This document shows, one piece after another, positions 14,934-22,467 of a DNA stretch of 35,781 nucleotides. Under the pieces are notes generated by a model. It ran no database searches. It was not told where the DNA came from and saw nothing but the letters and a program-made list of their open reading frames with translations. Position 1 is the first letter of the stretch. The number at the start of each line of letters is the position of its first letter. Source of the DNA: an uncultured Oscillospiraceae bacterium (GTDB taxonomy: Bacteria; Bacillota_A; Clostridia; Oscillospirales; Acutalibacteraceae); contig CAJUTL010000028.1 in assembly GCA_910589395.1 (NCBI GenBank), positions 1-35,781 of the forward strand. The letters run 5' to 3'. A program made the translations under genes and the position numbers.

Positions 14934-16448
14934 ATGGCGGAAAATCAAACAAGGAAGACTCAGCCCGCGGAGGAGCAGGACCTAAAGGAAATTTTACGGA
15001 TCCGCAGGGAAAAGCTGCAAAAGCTCCAGGAAAACGGAAGAGATCCCTACCGGATCACCACCTTTGAGGTAAAGCAGAAGGCTCAGGAGATCCTGGACAA
15101 ATTTGAAGAGGGCTATGAGGGCAAACAGGTTTCTGTAGCGGGCCGCATTATGAGCCGCCGGGGCATGGGAAAGGTCAGCTTCATGGATCTGCGCGATATT
15201 TCCGGCAGGATCCAGATCTACGCGAAGATCGATGTCATGGGGGAAGAGGCCTACAAGGCCATGCAAGCCTCTCTGGATATCGGAGATATTGTGGGCGTTA
15301 CCGGCGAGGTTTTCCGTACCCAGCGGGGTGAGATCTCGGTAAAGGCTGATACTGTGACGATCCTTTCCAAGGCCCTTTTGCCCCTGCCTGAGAAATATCA
15401 CGGCTTAAAGGACACGGACGCCAGATACCGCCAGCGCTATCTGGATCTCATCATGAACCCCGAGGTCACGCAAAACTTTGTGATCCGCTCCAAGTTCATC
15501 AAGTTTATGCGGAATTATCTGGATGAGCGCGGCTATATCGAGGTGGAAACCCCTGTGCTCAATACCATTTCCGGCGGTGCGGCGGCCCGGCCCTTTATCA
15601 CCCACCACAACACACTGGATCTGGATATGTACATGCGGATCGCCACTGAACTACCCTTGAAGAGACTGATCATCGGCGGCATGGAGCGCGTGTATGAGAT
15701 CGGCCGCTGTTTCCGTAACGAGGGAATGGATCCCAAACATAACCCCGAATATACCAGTATCGAGCTTTACGAGGCCTATACCGATTTCCATGGTATGATG
15801 GATATCGCCGAGGGCATTGTGTCCGGCGCGGCCAAGGAGATCCTCGGCACCTATGAGGTGGAATGGCTGGGCGAAAAGATCGACCTGACCCCCGGCTGGA
15901 AGCGCATGACTATGATCGAAGCGGTCAGGGAATACGTGGGGATCGATTTTGGCTGCATCAGCGACGATGCTGAAGCGGTGGCCGCCGCGAAGGCAAAGGG
16001 TGTGGAGCTGGCCGAAACGGCGGACAAGACCTGGGGTAACGCGCTATTCGCGTGCTTTGACCAGAAGGTGGAGGAGCATCTGGTTCAGCCTACCTTCATT
16101 ACCATGTACCCGGTGGAGGTATCTCCGCTGACCAAGCGCAGCCCTGAGGATCCCCGGCTGACAGAGCGTTTTGAATTCTTTATCTGCCGCAGCGAAATGG
16201 GCAATTCCTATTCCGAGCTGAACGATCCCATCGATCAGCGCCAGCGCTTTGAAAAGCAGGCTGAACTCCGGGAGCGGGGCGACGACGAGGCGGAAATGCT
16301 GGACGAGGATTTTCTCACCGCCATGGAATACGGTATGCCGCCCACCGGCGGTATGGGCATCGGCGTGGACCGTGTAGTCATGATGCTCACCAATTCCGAC
16401 AGTATCCGGGACGTGCTGCTGTTCCCAACGATGAAACCTCTTGATTAA
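14934..16448 (+). CDS. lysS: Lysyl-tRNA synthetase, class II
   Basis: LysRS charges tRNA-Lys with lysine in the cytosol. The 504-residue protein has the anticodon-binding OB fold at about 65-150 (VAGRIMSRRGMGKVSFMDLRD) and the class II core. Motif 1 is near 187-210, motif 2 at 258-275 contains RCFRNEGMDPKHNPEYT, and motif 3 near the C-terminus is GMGIGVDRVVMML. The ATG at 14934 gives the normal beginning, with AAGGA eight bases upstream; ATG 14925 is too close to its site. A weak hairpin (ACCATTGT/ACAACGGT, 16453-16471) follows. It is the last intact host gene before the island. Confidence 0.97.
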   Translation: MAENQTRKTQPAEEQDLKEILRIRREKLQKLQENGRDPYRITTFEVKQKAQEILDKFEEGYEGKQVSVAGRIMSRRGMGKVSFMDLRDISGRIQIYAKIDVMGEEAYKAMQASLDIGDIVGVTGEVFRTQRGEISVKADTVTILSKALLPLPEKYHGLKDTDARYRQRYLDLIMNPEVTQNFVIRSKFIKFMRNYLDERGYIEVETPVLNTISGGAAARPFITHHNTLDLDMYMRIATELPLKRLIIGGMERVYEIGRCFRNEGMDPKHNPEYTSIELYEAYTDFHGMMDIAEGIVSGAAKEILGTYEVEWLGEKIDLTPGWKRMTMIEAVREYVGIDFGCISDDAEAVAAAKAKGVELAETADKTWGNALFACFDQKVEEHLVQPTFITMYPVEVSPLTKRSPEDPRLTERFEFFICRSEMGNSYSELNDPIDQRQRFEKQAELRERGDDEAEMLDEDFLTAMEYGMPPTGGMGIGVDRVVMMLTNSDSIRDVLLFPTMKPLD

Positions 16449-16664
16449 CAAGACCATTGTGGCACAACGGTTTTGAGGGACTTCAGAAGATAAATTGGGA
16501 GATTTTACACCTGTTTTACACCTTTTCAAAAATTTTAGAGCCCACAATAACAAACTCTGAAAAGACACTTTTGCTTCTCGCAAGGGTGTTTTTTCTTATG
16601 CATTTTCAGTGTCTCACAGTAGTGAGGCATACATAGGCATTTGTGTTTATAAGAATACTGCTGA
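16449..16664. other. Left transition zone between lysS and the island
   Basis: No gene is seen. The stretch holds a weak hairpin after lysS, a tandem pair of TTTTACACC repeats at 16503-16511 and 16514-16522, a terminator at 16565-16594 and then AT-rich sequence up to the truncated nucleotidyltransferase frame at 16665. The host/island junction probably lies between about 16595 and 16665, but no direct repeat matching the right end was found. Confidence 0.5.
16565..16594 (+). terminator. Rho-independent terminator downstream of lysS
   Basis: ACACTTTTGC pairs with GCAAGGGTGT (using G-U pairs) around TTCTC, followed by TTTTTT. It is the likely end of the greA-lysS transcription region. Confidence 0.65.
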
Positions 16665-17009
16665 CAGGCATATGAGAAGTTAAACCACAGAAATCATAAA
16701 AAGGATGACAATCATCTTAATAAACACGCAATGCACCTTGTCAGGCTATACCTGATGTGTCTGGATATACTTGAAAAGGAAGAAGTCATCACTTATCGAG
16801 AAAGAGATAGGGACTTGCTAATGCGTATTCGCTCTGGAGAGTACCAGCGTGAAGATGGTACATATATGGCAGAGTTCTTTACCATCATTGACCAACTCGA
16901 AGAGCGGCTTAAGTATGCAAGTAAGAATACATCGTTACCAGAGCAGCCAAACATGAAACTGGTTGAAGAGTTTGTCATGGACATAAACAGGAGGGCTATT
17001 GATGCGTGA
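16665..17009 (+). pseudogene. 5'-truncated nucleotidyltransferase (RNA repair/Pol-beta superfamily)
   Basis: The frame is open from 16665 and reads as the C-terminal part of a COG3541-type nucleotidyltransferase: HLNKHAMHLVRLYLMCLDIL, ITYRERDRDLLMRIRSGEY, then EFFTIIDQLEERLKYA and TSLPEQP. The catalytic GS...D-x-D region that should lie upstream is missing; a TGA at 16662 and unrelated sequence precede it. An ATG at 16731 could still start a 92-residue product, but no proper ribosome binding site is seen. The stop overlaps the next gene's start by eight bases, as in an original operon with the CCA-adding enzyme. Truncation by the left island border is the simplest reading. Confidence 0.75.
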
Positions 17010-18252
17010 AATCAAAATTCCACTTGGCGCCAAAGTGATTTTAGATAGTCTACACAATGAAGGATACGACGCATATGTGGTTGGTGGATGCGTCAGAGAC
17101 AGCTTGCTTGGTATCGAACCGCACGATTGGGATATATGTACATCTGCAACGCCGCAAGAAGTTATAGATATTTTGACTGATTATGAGGTAATACAAACGG
17201 GTATCAAGCATGGCACTGTTACAGCAATAAGCATGGGTATGCTCTCGCTGTCTGATGGATATGAGATAACAACTTTTAGGTGCGATGGGGACTATTATGA
17301 TAACCGGCACCCCTCAAGTGTTGAGTTCGTTCGGGATTTGCGGGAAGATTTATCTCGTAGAGACTTTACTATAAATGCAATAGCATATAGCGAAGAAACA
17401 GGTGTCATTGACTATAATAACGGGCTATACGACCTTGATAATGGTGTGGTTGCGTGTGTTGGTAATCCAGATGACCGTTTTGCAGAAGATGCGTTAAGAA
17501 TAATGCGTGCTATGCGATTCGCTTCTACATATGGGTTTTCGATTGACAGCGCAACAGCAGAGTCAATACATAAAAATAAAGACAGACTAAACAACATCGC
17601 TGTAGAAAGAGTCCAAGCGGAACTTCTTAAAATTCTAAAAGGTAAGGGAGCCCTTGACATCCTGTTGGATTATAGCGATGTGATTGCAACAATTATACCA
17701 GAATTAAAACCGTGTATTGGGTTCGAGCAAAATAATCGATACCACCAGTACACGGTTTATGAGCATATCGCGCACGCGGTTAGCAATTACGATGGTAACG
17801 ACAGTTCTGCCAAGTTGGCACTTCTGCTCCACGATATAGGGAAACCTGAGTGCTATACAGAAGACGAAAACGGCGGGCACTTTCATGGACATGGAATTAT
17901 TAGCCATGACATAGCAGAAAGAGTCGTGGAGCGTTTGAAACTGGATAATAAAACCAGGGCAGAGGTTTTAGAACTCGTTTTATACCATGATTCTGTTATT
18001 GAACCTACCCCTAAAACCGTCAGAAGATGGCTGAACAGAATTGGCGAAGAACAATTTCGCCGATTACTCCAACTAAGAATGGCAGACATAAAGGCACACG
18101 CATTCGGAACGCAAGAATCAAGAATTATGAAGTGTGATATGCTGAGCGAAATAACAGCGACCGTTTTGAAAGAAGCGCAGTGTTTTTCTCTAAAAGATTT
18201 AGAGATTGATGGTTGTGATGTCATGAGTATTGCGCATTTGCCAGAGGGGTAA
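17002..18252 (+). CDS. cca: CCA-adding enzyme (tRNA nucleotidyltransferase with HD domain), premature stop
   Basis: This 416-residue protein adds or repairs the 3' CCA end of tRNA. The head domain shows VVGGCVRDSLLG and HDWDICTSATP (metal-binding Asp-x-Asp), then RRDFTINAIAY and FAEDALRIMRAMRFA. An HD domain follows near 255-345 (YEHIAHAV, LLLHDIGKP, HGHGIISHD). The ATG at 17002 has CAGGAGGG six bases upstream. The frame stops at TAA 18250-18252 after LPEG, yet the sequence continues in the same frame with a typical family ending (18253-18369). One base change in a Lys codon explains this. Loss of about 35 tail residues may or may not impair the enzyme. Codon use is AT-richer than that of the host genes. 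Confidence 0.88.
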   Translation: MREIKIPLGAKVILDSLHNEGYDAYVVGGCVRDSLLGIEPHDWDICTSATPQEVIDILTDYEVIQTGIKHGTVTAISMGMLSLSDGYEITTFRCDGDYYDNRHPSSVEFVRDLREDLSRRDFTINAIAYSEETGVIDYNNGLYDLDNGVVACVGNPDDRFAEDALRIMRAMRFASTYGFSIDSATAESIHKNKDRLNNIAVERVQAELLKILKGKGALDILLDYSDVIATIIPELKPCIGFEQNNRYHQYTVYEHIAHAVSNYDGNDSSAKLALLLHDIGKPECYTEDENGGHFHGHGIISHDIAERVVERLKLDNKTRAEVLELVLYHDSVIEPTPKTVRRWLNRIGEEQFRRLLQLRMADIKAHAFGTQESRIMKCDMLSEITATVLKEAQCFSLKDLEIDGCDVMSIAHLPEG

Positions 18253-18369
18253 ATGATTGGTAATATCCTAAAAGAGATTCTGGACGATGTTATATCTGGC
18301 TCAATTGAGAACACAAGAGGCGCTCTTGTAGATAGGCTGGTGAAGTGTTATTGTCTGAATCAAAGCTAA
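18253..18369 (+). pseudogene. C-terminal tail of the CCA-adding enzyme after the in-frame TAA
   Basis: Directly after the TAA the same frame begins with ATG and reads 38 codons starting MIGNILKEILDDVISGSIEN, matching the usual end of clostridial CCA enzymes (IG..L..LL..V..G...N). GAGGGG lies only three bases before this ATG, so restart is conceivable but poorly spaced. It is either dead sequence or a separately made tail. Confidence 0.6.
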
Positions 18370-18581
18370 AATATCCAAAGGGAGAGCGTATCTGGGTGGG
18401 ATACTACAACAAAGACCACGAGCTTCTGTTTATTATGACAAGCAAAGAAACATCAAGAGATTTCTATTTTCTTTATAAATTAGTAAATGGCGAATTCAAA
18501 AAACTAGGAAAGGCTCGGTCACCAAAGGATTTGGAAAACAAGTTTGATGTTGCTCGTAAAATGGGGTGCCGTAGTGAATGA
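18345..18581 (+). CDS. Small unknown protein (78 aa)
   Basis: Not recognised. The GTG start at 18345 (or TTG 18351) lies inside the CCA tail and the frame runs to 18581, overlapping the next start by eight bases, which fits a compact phage-like operon. The product is basic with strands rich in Tyr and Phe (RIWVGYYNKDHELLFIM, FYFLYKLVNGEFKKLG), suggesting a small beta-rich fold. No membrane helix or known motif is visible. The ribosome binding site is weak, so translation is probably coupled. Confidence 0.55.
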   Translation: MLLSESKLKYPKGERIWVGYYNKDHELLFIMTSKETSRDFYFLYKLVNGEFKKLGKARSPKDLENKFDVARKMGCRSE

Positions 18582-19182
18582 CTTTGACTATGACTGCCTT
18601 CAAAAGAAACGCCTTGCGCGACAGGCAAAATACCGCAAGAGGGGCAGTAAAAGTAAAAAATGCACAATGTCTACGGACTACATGACACAGAAACAGTGGA
18701 AGGAAAGGAACGGTAAAGTAGTGGAAGCTAATCTTAGCCAACCGATTTCTTGGGGCACATTCAAAGAGTTATCCAAAAGTACACAGGAGGAATATTTGCG
18801 TCATTTAATGAGTGAATTTGGTGCCAATGCGACAAGTCTTGCTATGATGTTCAATGTCAAACCGCTCACCATTAGACGCTATATTCAATCAAATGGTTTG
18901 TCTATTCAATTTCAAGTCGGGCATTCAATGTGCTCAAAGCAGAGAGAAGCGTGGGAAGAATTTTTGAGAAACGGCTCTGTTGCAATACAAGAAACAGGCA
19001 TGGATAACTCTGTGCTGTATGGTGCAGACACGGATACGATGCAGTGTAAAAAGATGCATATGCGCCGATTTTCATTAAACTTTGAAGGTGACATCAATGT
19101 TTCGGCAATTTCTAATTCATTGATACAAATTCTTGGTGGAGAAGCCAAAGGTGAGGTAGAAATAGTCTGCAATCTGCTCTGA
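18574..19182 (+). CDS. Putative DNA-binding protein (202 aa)
   Basis: The product starts at GTG 18574 (GGGG seven bases ahead, overlapping the upstream stop). A very basic N-terminal stretch (KKRLARQAKYRKRGSKSKK) is followed by a middle section, EYLRHLMSEFGANATSLAMMFNVKPLTIRRYIQ. This looks like a helix-turn-helix of the type that skips along repeats of T/S-x-L-A-x-M-F-x-V. Similar proteins occur in clostridial prophages as conserved unknowns. The C-terminal 70 residues (FSLNFEGDINVSAISNSLIQILG) look like a small strand-helix domain. A regulatory role in the element is inferred. Confidence 0.65.
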   Translation: MNDFDYDCLQKKRLARQAKYRKRGSKSKKCTMSTDYMTQKQWKERNGKVVEANLSQPISWGTFKELSKSTQEEYLRHLMSEFGANATSLAMMFNVKPLTIRRYIQSNGLSIQFQVGHSMCSKQREAWEEFLRNGSVAIQETGMDNSVLYGADTDTMQCKKMHMRRFSLNFEGDINVSAISNSLIQILGGEAKGEVEIVCNLL

Positions 19183-19188
19183 TGGGCT

Positions 19189-19217
19189 TGAAAATAGCCG
19201 GCGATATGAGTAAAATA
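19189..19217 (+). promoter_or_regulatory. Promoter inside the island operon
   Basis: TTGAAA (19189-19194) and TAAAAT (19212-19217) with a 17-base spacer lie just after the stop at 19182 and before the gene at 19231. Confidence 0.5.
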
Positions 19218-19230
19218 TGAAGAAAAGGAA

Positions 19231-19629
19231 GTGAGCCCAGTGGCAAGTGATTTTGAAATTGAGTTTATGTCTGATGATGAACTCGAAGCAATGCTGGATG
19301 AGTTCGTGGAGTCAGTGTCGAACGAGGTTTTAGAAGACGAGAGCAAGACAACAGTTCTAAATCCAACTCGGTTGAAGCAATTGCAATTTGCATATGCCGC
19401 ATTAAAGTATATTACAAAGGATACCGATACAGTGGTTTCTTATAAGCTCTATGAGCCGTTCAAAACAATGGGCAGCGTAAGCGCAGAAGCAAAGTTGCTT
19501 GAATTTGATAAGCCAGAGTGGTTTGCACGAGTTGCAGAGTTTTCAAGTAATACAGAGGTATATCCGCTAACCAACGGAAAGGTAAGGCTTACATTTACCT
19601 TTCACGGCTTGACTGCTCCAATTGAGTGA
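19231..19629 (+). CDS. Unknown acidic protein (132 aa)
   Basis: Not recognised. Two GTG starts are possible, 19231 and 19240; AAGGAAG at 19225-19231 favours 19240 by spacing. The first 40 residues are strongly acidic (MSDDELEAMLDEFVES) and probably helical. The rest contains alternating strands and ends in VRLTFTFHGLT. No cysteine pairs, membrane helix or nucleotide-binding motif is seen. It lies in a run of four small unknown genes that share spacing and AT-rich codon use. Confidence 0.6.
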   Translation: MSPVASDFEIEFMSDDELEAMLDEFVESVSNEVLEDESKTTVLNPTRLKQLQFAYAALKYITKDTDTVVSYKLYEPFKTMGSVSAEAKLLEFDKPEWFARVAEFSSNTEVYPLTNGKVRLTFTFHGLTAPIE

Positions 19630-19638
19630 GGGGGGGGG
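19630..19638 (+). repeat. G9 homopolymer tract at a ribosome binding site
   Basis: Nine consecutive G's follow the stop at 19629 and sit seven to fifteen bases before the ATG at 19645, taking the place of the Shine-Dalgarno sequence. Slippage here would change spacing and possibly translation. Confidence 0.6.
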
Positions 19639-19644
19639 TACAAT

Positions 19645-20007
19645 ATGGAAGAGAATATTTGTAAAGACCTTGTAATGGAATCTGTCGAAAAAGCGTCTAA
19701 ACGGTTTGGCAGTTCGTTCACTGTTACAGAGCAATCTATGAATAAGCTGTCAGATATGTGTGATGCAGTAGAAAACTTTGTATTCGGCAATTTCTGCGAC
19801 TATGTTGATATTGGTGTTGACGAGCCCACAAAAAAACTGACGATTGGAATTACCTGTGATGATTTAGAATTGCACGGCGGAAGGACAAACGAGTTCTTTA
19901 CTCTAATTAAGATGGTAGACTCATTTTGCTTCTCCGCAACATCCTATGGTGCGCTGAAGGTCGAATTCAACATTTTTTGGATATGGGAGGGAACTCGTGA
20001 ATGCTAA
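19645..20007 (+). CDS. Unknown protein (120 aa)
   Basis: Not recognised. The ATG at 19645 follows a poly-G ribosome binding tract. The product has an N-terminal helical part (CKDLVMESVEKASKRFG), then alternating strands (YVDIGVDEPTKKLTIGITCDD) and a C-terminal FCFSATSYGALKVEFNIFW. The helix-then-strand layout resembles that of the preceding 132-aa gene product, which also ends in a beta-rich segment, so the two may be distant relatives. Its 3' end overlaps the next gene by 11 bases, indicating coupled translation. Confidence 0.6.
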   Translation: MEENICKDLVMESVEKASKRFGSSFTVTEQSMNKLSDMCDAVENFVFGNFCDYVDIGVDEPTKKLTIGITCDDLELHGGRTNEFFTLIKMVDSFCFSATSYGALKVEFNIFWIWEGTREC

Positions 20008-20227
20008 CAGACGCGGACGATTGAACGATGTGCTCAAAATGTTATCAAGCGCTGCTGTTATTGTAGAAAGTGTATGTGACAAAGAGGAAGATTGCTTGGA
20101 CAATTATCCAGAGAATCTGCAAAGCACAGAGCGATTTGGGAAAATTGAAGATGCCGTTGATAATCTTAATGAGGCACTTGAAAAAATAGACGATGCAAAG
20201 TCGTCCATAGAAGCAGCAATGAAGTGA
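19997..20227 (+). CDS. Small helical protein (76 aa)
   Basis: Starts at GTG 19997 with GGGAGGG five bases upstream, inside the end of the preceding gene. The sequence is almost all helix-forming, with heptad-like spacing in KIEDAVDNLNEALEKIDDAK, so a short coiled coil is likely. Small proteins of this type are common in phage early operons. Function unknown. Confidence 0.6.
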   Translation: MNANRRGRLNDVLKMLSSAAVIVESVCDKEEDCLDNYPENLQSTERFGKIEDAVDNLNEALEKIDDAKSSIEAAMK

Positions 20228-20237
20228 GGAATGTTGT

Positions 20238-20939
20238 ATGCCGTTAATAATCGCAATTGTCTTATCTGTTATAATTATTATAAAGGTGGGGAGCGATAAG
20301 GCGAATAGTGCGGAATATGAGCGAGAGAGGAAAGCCAAGCAAGACACCCTTGCTTCACGAATGGATTCTTGGCAGGCTGAAGCGGGTGATGCGGCTCTTG
20401 AAGAAGATTTAAGGTATTTTATTTTAGAACCGCAGAACTATGATAAGGTTTGGAATGAGGTGCACTCAGCATATCTCCATATGGCACTTCATAAAGATAT
20501 ACAATCTATTCCCCTAAACTCATATGCGGTAGAGCAGTATTTTGGCAAAGGCATTCCTAAGAAACAGCGTGAAGAGATTGCTGCAAAAAATAGAGCGGAT
20601 GTCTTGCATATTATGCTTGCAAGACGAGGCAAGGTTATGTTTAGATATACGAGGGCGGACTTGAAGATTGACTCATTTGCTCCCGGTGTTGGTGAACATA
20701 CAAAGAGAAACTGGGATGAAAAATATGAGTTTTGGAGCTATATTTATGAAGAACTTTTGAGACATAGTGTAAATGCCAGGTTATTATTTATTCGGAATAT
20801 TGCCGCACCAACAAAAGATAATCCTGGTCACATGCAAGAGGTGGCTTGTGAATATAAAGAAGCGCCAAAATATGAGCCTGGATATATCCAGTGGTTCCAG
20901 CAGACAGCATTCACAGATGACTTAAAAGAAAAGATATAA
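20238..20939 (+). CDS. Unknown protein with N-terminal membrane anchor (233 aa)
   Basis: Not recognised. Residues 1-17 (PLIIAIVLSVIIIIKVG) form one short hydrophobic helix, followed by a charged helical linker and a soluble region of about 190 residues. That region contains Trp- and Tyr-rich helices and RADVLHIMLARRGKVMFRYTRADL. With only a short N-terminal anchor, the bulk probably lies on the cytoplasmic side, though the orientation is uncertain. GTGAGGA precedes the ATG. It is the last gene before a convergent terminator facing the repressor gene. Confidence 0.6.
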   Translation: MPLIIAIVLSVIIIIKVGSDKANSAEYERERKAKQDTLASRMDSWQAEAGDAALEEDLRYFILEPQNYDKVWNEVHSAYLHMALHKDIQSIPLNSYAVEQYFGKGIPKKQREEIAAKNRADVLHIMLARRGKVMFRYTRADLKIDSFAPGVGEHTKRNWDEKYEFWSYIYEELLRHSVNARLLFIRNIAAPTKDNPGHMQEVACEYKEAPKYEPGYIQWFQQTAFTDDLKEKI

Positions 20940-20973
20940 AGTAAAGCGGGGTGATTTAACCCCGCTACTTTAA
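20936..20973. terminator. Bidirectional terminator between convergent genes
   Basis: AGCGGGG (20945-20951) and CCCCGCT (20960-20966) form a 7-bp stem extended outward by AAAGTA/TACTTT with a two-base bulge. Flanking A- and T-rich sequence on each side suits termination in both directions, between the 233-aa gene and the repressor gene. Confidence 0.75.
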
Positions 20974-21770
20974 TCTTCAAAAAGATAATCTGGCAAATTA
21001 ACTCTACAATTCATAATAACCTTGCCACACGACCTAACATCGCTCCCGCTATCTGGAGACACGAACACATTCGTGTGTTTTAACTTAGGATTTGCGGATA
21101 CAAGAATAAGATTACCGTTTTCATCAAGATAATACATCTTACAGTACATGGCTCCATCAACACAAAAAATGCCGACATCGCCAATACGCAACTCTGCGTC
21201 TTTGTCCACATAGACCATGTCTCCATCGTGTATGTATGGATACATACTGTTTCCTTGAATGTTGACGGCATAATCAGCTTGAGCCGGTACATCGTCATTA
21301 ACAAGCATCATTTCAAAATCTGTTCCGTCCAGTGGCATTGACGAACCGGCAGCGGACGGATTGGTATAATGCGGTATATACCTGTCCTTGTGTTTTGGCT
21401 TTTGGACATCTGTGATGCTTATGATTCGTTCTGCACTCGTTTTTTCGACTCGCTCTCGCTCAATGGCACAGACTGTTCTAACCGCCTTCTGACCAAATGC
21501 GTCAAGTGATTTATAGTTTTCAAGCAGCGTTGCTTCAGATTTAGAGCTTATAAAACTACGCTTTGGTAAATCATTCTCAAGCCCAAGAATAGTATCTGCT
21601 GATACCATCAGAGTTTTGCTGAGAGAGATTATGGCATCCATGGATGGCTTTTTCTCCCCGCGTTCCCAATACTGGATGGTAACTGTAGATACACCAATAG
21701 CCTCACTTAATTCTTTTTGCGTAAGACCACATGCAAGTCGTAAGGCTTTTAATCTTTGTGCAAACTTCAT
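20970..21770 (-). CDS. CI/LexA-type phage repressor (XRE HTH plus S24 peptidase)
   Basis: The 266-residue repressor is the master switch expected in a temperate element. Residues 5-60 are an XRE helix-turn-helix (GLTQKELSEAIGVSTVTIQYWERGEKKPS). Residues about 165-260 are an S24 self-cleaving peptidase with nucleophile Ser175 in GNSMYPYIHDGDMV and general-base Lys211 in AMYCKMYY. A likely cleavage bond is Ala141-Gly142 in PSAAGSS. RecA-stimulated self-cleavage after DNA damage is therefore expected from the family. The start has GGAGGT upstream. It is divergent from the gene at 22050, and the region between holds its promoter and paired CACAA/TTGTG sites. Confidence 0.92.
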   Translation of the reverse strand: MKFAQRLKALRLACGLTQKELSEAIGVSTVTIQYWERGEKKPSMDAIISLSKTLMVSADTILGLENDLPKRSFISSKSEATLLENYKSLDAFGQKAVRTVCAIERERVEKTSAERIISITDVQKPKHKDRYIPHYTNPSAAGSSMPLDGTDFEMMLVNDDVPAQADYAVNIQGNSMYPYIHDGDMVYVDKDAELRIGDVGIFCVDGAMYCKMYYLDENGNLILVSANPKLKHTNVFVSPDSGSDVRSCGKVIMNCRVNLPDYLFED

Positions 21771-22049
21771 GGTTTACCTCCGGAAATTTATCTCTCGCTG
21801 CTGTTGACATGGTAGCTGTTTTATGGTAGCATTAACAGCACAACCTTGGTTTGTGAGAACATCATAGCACAAACTACATTTTGTGTCAATATCTAAAAAA
21901 GGTGCACTGTCCCAGACAACAAACGAAGAGAACAGTGCACCCACAGCCGGTAAAATACAGGCCGGAGTTAATAGCGACACCACTCGCCAGTAACTCACCT
22001 GTAGTATACCACGGCACAAAAAATAAATCAATGGAGGTTTTACTACAGG
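21771..22049. promoter_or_regulatory. Divergent operator/promoter region of the repressor
   Basis: It contains two dyads of the same kind: CACAA-N7-TTGTG at 21839-21855 and CACAAA-N6-TTTGTG at 21868-21885. The second lies between the -35 and -10 of the repressor promoter. Two ATGGTAGC copies (21809-21816, 21823-21830) are 14 bases apart. A perfect 10-bp inverted repeat (GGTGCACTGT/ACAGTGCACC, 21901-21910 and 21932-21941) has a 21-base gap. Together these look like the switch region of a temperate element. Confidence 0.6.
21861..21889 (-). promoter_or_regulatory. Promoter of the repressor gene
   Basis: On the minus strand TTGACA (21889-21884) and TATGAT (21866-21861) are spaced by 17 bases. 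The CACAAA/TTTGTG dyad fills the spacer, so repressor binding would shut off its own promoter. Confidence 0.75.
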
Positions 22050-22373
22050 ATGAAAAACAAAATGTCGGTCAGAGAACTGAAAGCTTACTGTACCGACCAT
22101 GCAGTTAACGAGGTTCTTTTCAGTACAGAAAACCAAAGATGGTATCAAACTTCTGACCCTTGTAAGGTACAAATGCACTTCAAAATTATGTTGATTAGCG
22201 AAACTCCAAATTTAGTTTATTTGAAATCTGATGTAGGCTCAATCTGCTTTGACAGGGTTAGATTTGTTGAAGTTGATACTGATATTACAGTGCTTGGCAC
22301 AGTTCTGTATTTATATTGTGGTGGAAAAAGTGCTGCAAGCCCAGAGACTACATACACCCTTATTATCAGATAA
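22050..22373 (+). CDS. Unknown protein (107 aa), first gene divergent from the repressor
   Basis: Not recognised. It is the first gene on the opposite side of the switch region, the position of Cro or an early regulator, but no clear helix-turn-helix is visible. The middle is beta-rich (VYLKSDVGSICFDRVRFVEVD, then VLGTVLYLYC). GGAGG lies twelve bases before the ATG at 22050; an ATG at 22062 is a second option but lies even further from that GGAGG. A consensus promoter starts a new unit right after its stop. Confidence 0.55.
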   Translation: MKNKMSVRELKAYCTDHAVNEVLFSTENQRWYQTSDPCKVQMHFKIMLISETPNLVYLKSDVGSICFDRVRFVEVDTDITVLGTVLYLYCGGKSAASPETTYTLIIR

Positions 22374-22400
22374 TTTTTTCATTTCGGCTATTTAATTAAC

Positions 22401-22429
22401 TTGACATGGAGAAAACCATATGCTATACT
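22401..22429 (+). promoter_or_regulatory. Consensus promoter of the MazF/PemK-like gene
   Basis: TTGACA (22401-22406) and TATACT (22424-22429) are spaced by 17 bases. ATGCT-N8-AGCAT (22420-22437) overlaps the -10 and start site and could be an operator. Transcription would begin near 22436, which rules out translation starts upstream of that point. Confidence 0.8.
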
Positions 22430-22467
22430 CCGAGCATCAACATAATTATTTTGAAGGAGTAAGTAGA

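Noticed and set aside
18250..18252. Alternative genetic code reading TAA as an amino acid in the island
   Set aside because: Other island genes end normally with TAA (for example 22371-22373 and 20937-20939), so a single nonsense mutation is simpler.
22420..22467. ATG at 22420 as start of the MazF-like gene
   Set aside because: This codon lies between the -35 and -10 boxes of a consensus promoter, so it would not be in the transcript; TTG 22468 has a proper RBS.
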